Source: Cylicocyclus nassatus (Eukaryota > Nematoda > Chromadorea > Rhabditida > Strongylidae). Taken from it: 64,000 bases of DNA. The position numbers and the translations under genes are program-made. The DNA lies in assembly GCA_958299035.1 (NCBI GenBank), contig CATQJL010000001.1:19699433-19763432 (forward strand). Reading direction: 5' to 3'. The notes beneath the pieces were generated by a model that worked only from the letters and a program-made list of their open reading frames with translations, made no database searches and had not been told where the DNA came from. Positions 63,823-64,000 of this stretch are shown in pieces (within the stretch, counting starts at the first letter, position 1; every line of letters starts with the position of its first letter).

Positions 63823-64000
63823 AAACTTTGCGTTCCAGCGGCAAATGCGCCGGCAGCCGTTATCTTTTTTCAGTTATTGTATGCGCACTTAACGATATTC
63901 CATTGAGTATGTCTCATGCTCTTCAATTTCAAAAGATAAAATCAGATATGCCTAACAATCATTTCCCATTCAGGCTCAATCACTGTTTACTTCAGTGTTG

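Overview
This 64 kb window looks like chromosomal DNA of a parasitic or free-living nematode, most likely a strongylid (hookworm-like) clade V species. The basis is an exact copy of the 22-nt nematode SL1 spliced leader with its GTAAAC donor (35842-35869), TTTTCAG-type splice acceptors, a BEL/Pao retroelement with a phlebovirus-like envelope, several RTE-type non-LTR retrotransposons and many Tc1/mariner, hAT, piggyBac and Helitron-like derivatives. There are no bacterial-style operons, rRNA genes, CRISPR arrays or functional tRNAs. Species assignment is an inference.

Host coding content is sparse. The best candidate is a gene of unknown function whose last parts lie at about 7845-8115, 10004-10235 and 10411-10876, ending with a stop followed by AATAAA. 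A Penelope-like element (PLE, 8116-10003) sits inside it, flanked by a 13-bp target duplication. One other possible host exon is at 59590-59814. Nearly everything else recognisable is transposon-derived.

Left third (1-23 kb): interspersed repeats, a Tc1-like fold-back element (4859-6771), the PLE with hammerhead-like ribozyme cores in both inverted arms, a piggyBac-type MITE with TTAA duplication (14647-15232), giant mariner-type palindromes (12771-13621, 16873-17802; a third at 55984-56922), a minisatellite (18779-19012) and a decayed minus-strand RTE-like element (19295-22560).

Middle (23-48 kb): hAT-like elements sharing CAGGGTC termini, one with a clean 8-bp target duplication and nested inside a palindrome; a BEL/Pao element truncated at its 5' end (29930 to about 36130) with integrase fused to a phlebovirus-like Gn/Gc envelope, a third ORF behind a splice acceptor, and the SL1 sequence in its 3' LTR-like region; two Helitron-like elements with internal repeats; and a 3.1 kb TA-flanked fold-back element (40970-44055).

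Right part (48-64 kb): a largely featureless stretch, then a broken plus-strand RTE (51700-53930), an RT fragment (55604-55960), an inverted pair of tRNA-derived SINE-like arms around a Helitron (57007-58582) and a minus-strand RTE (59818-62880) with a long RT frame whose catalytic motif reads FADE instead of FADD.

The most unusual system is the BEL/Pao element. Its LTR carries SL1 plus the SL RNA donor, and its third ORF lies 5 nt behind a strong acceptor, so a full-length provirus could make an mRNA whose 5' end is identical to that of host trans-spliced messages. The second theme is the number of long perfect or near-perfect fold-backs, all potential dsRNA sources.
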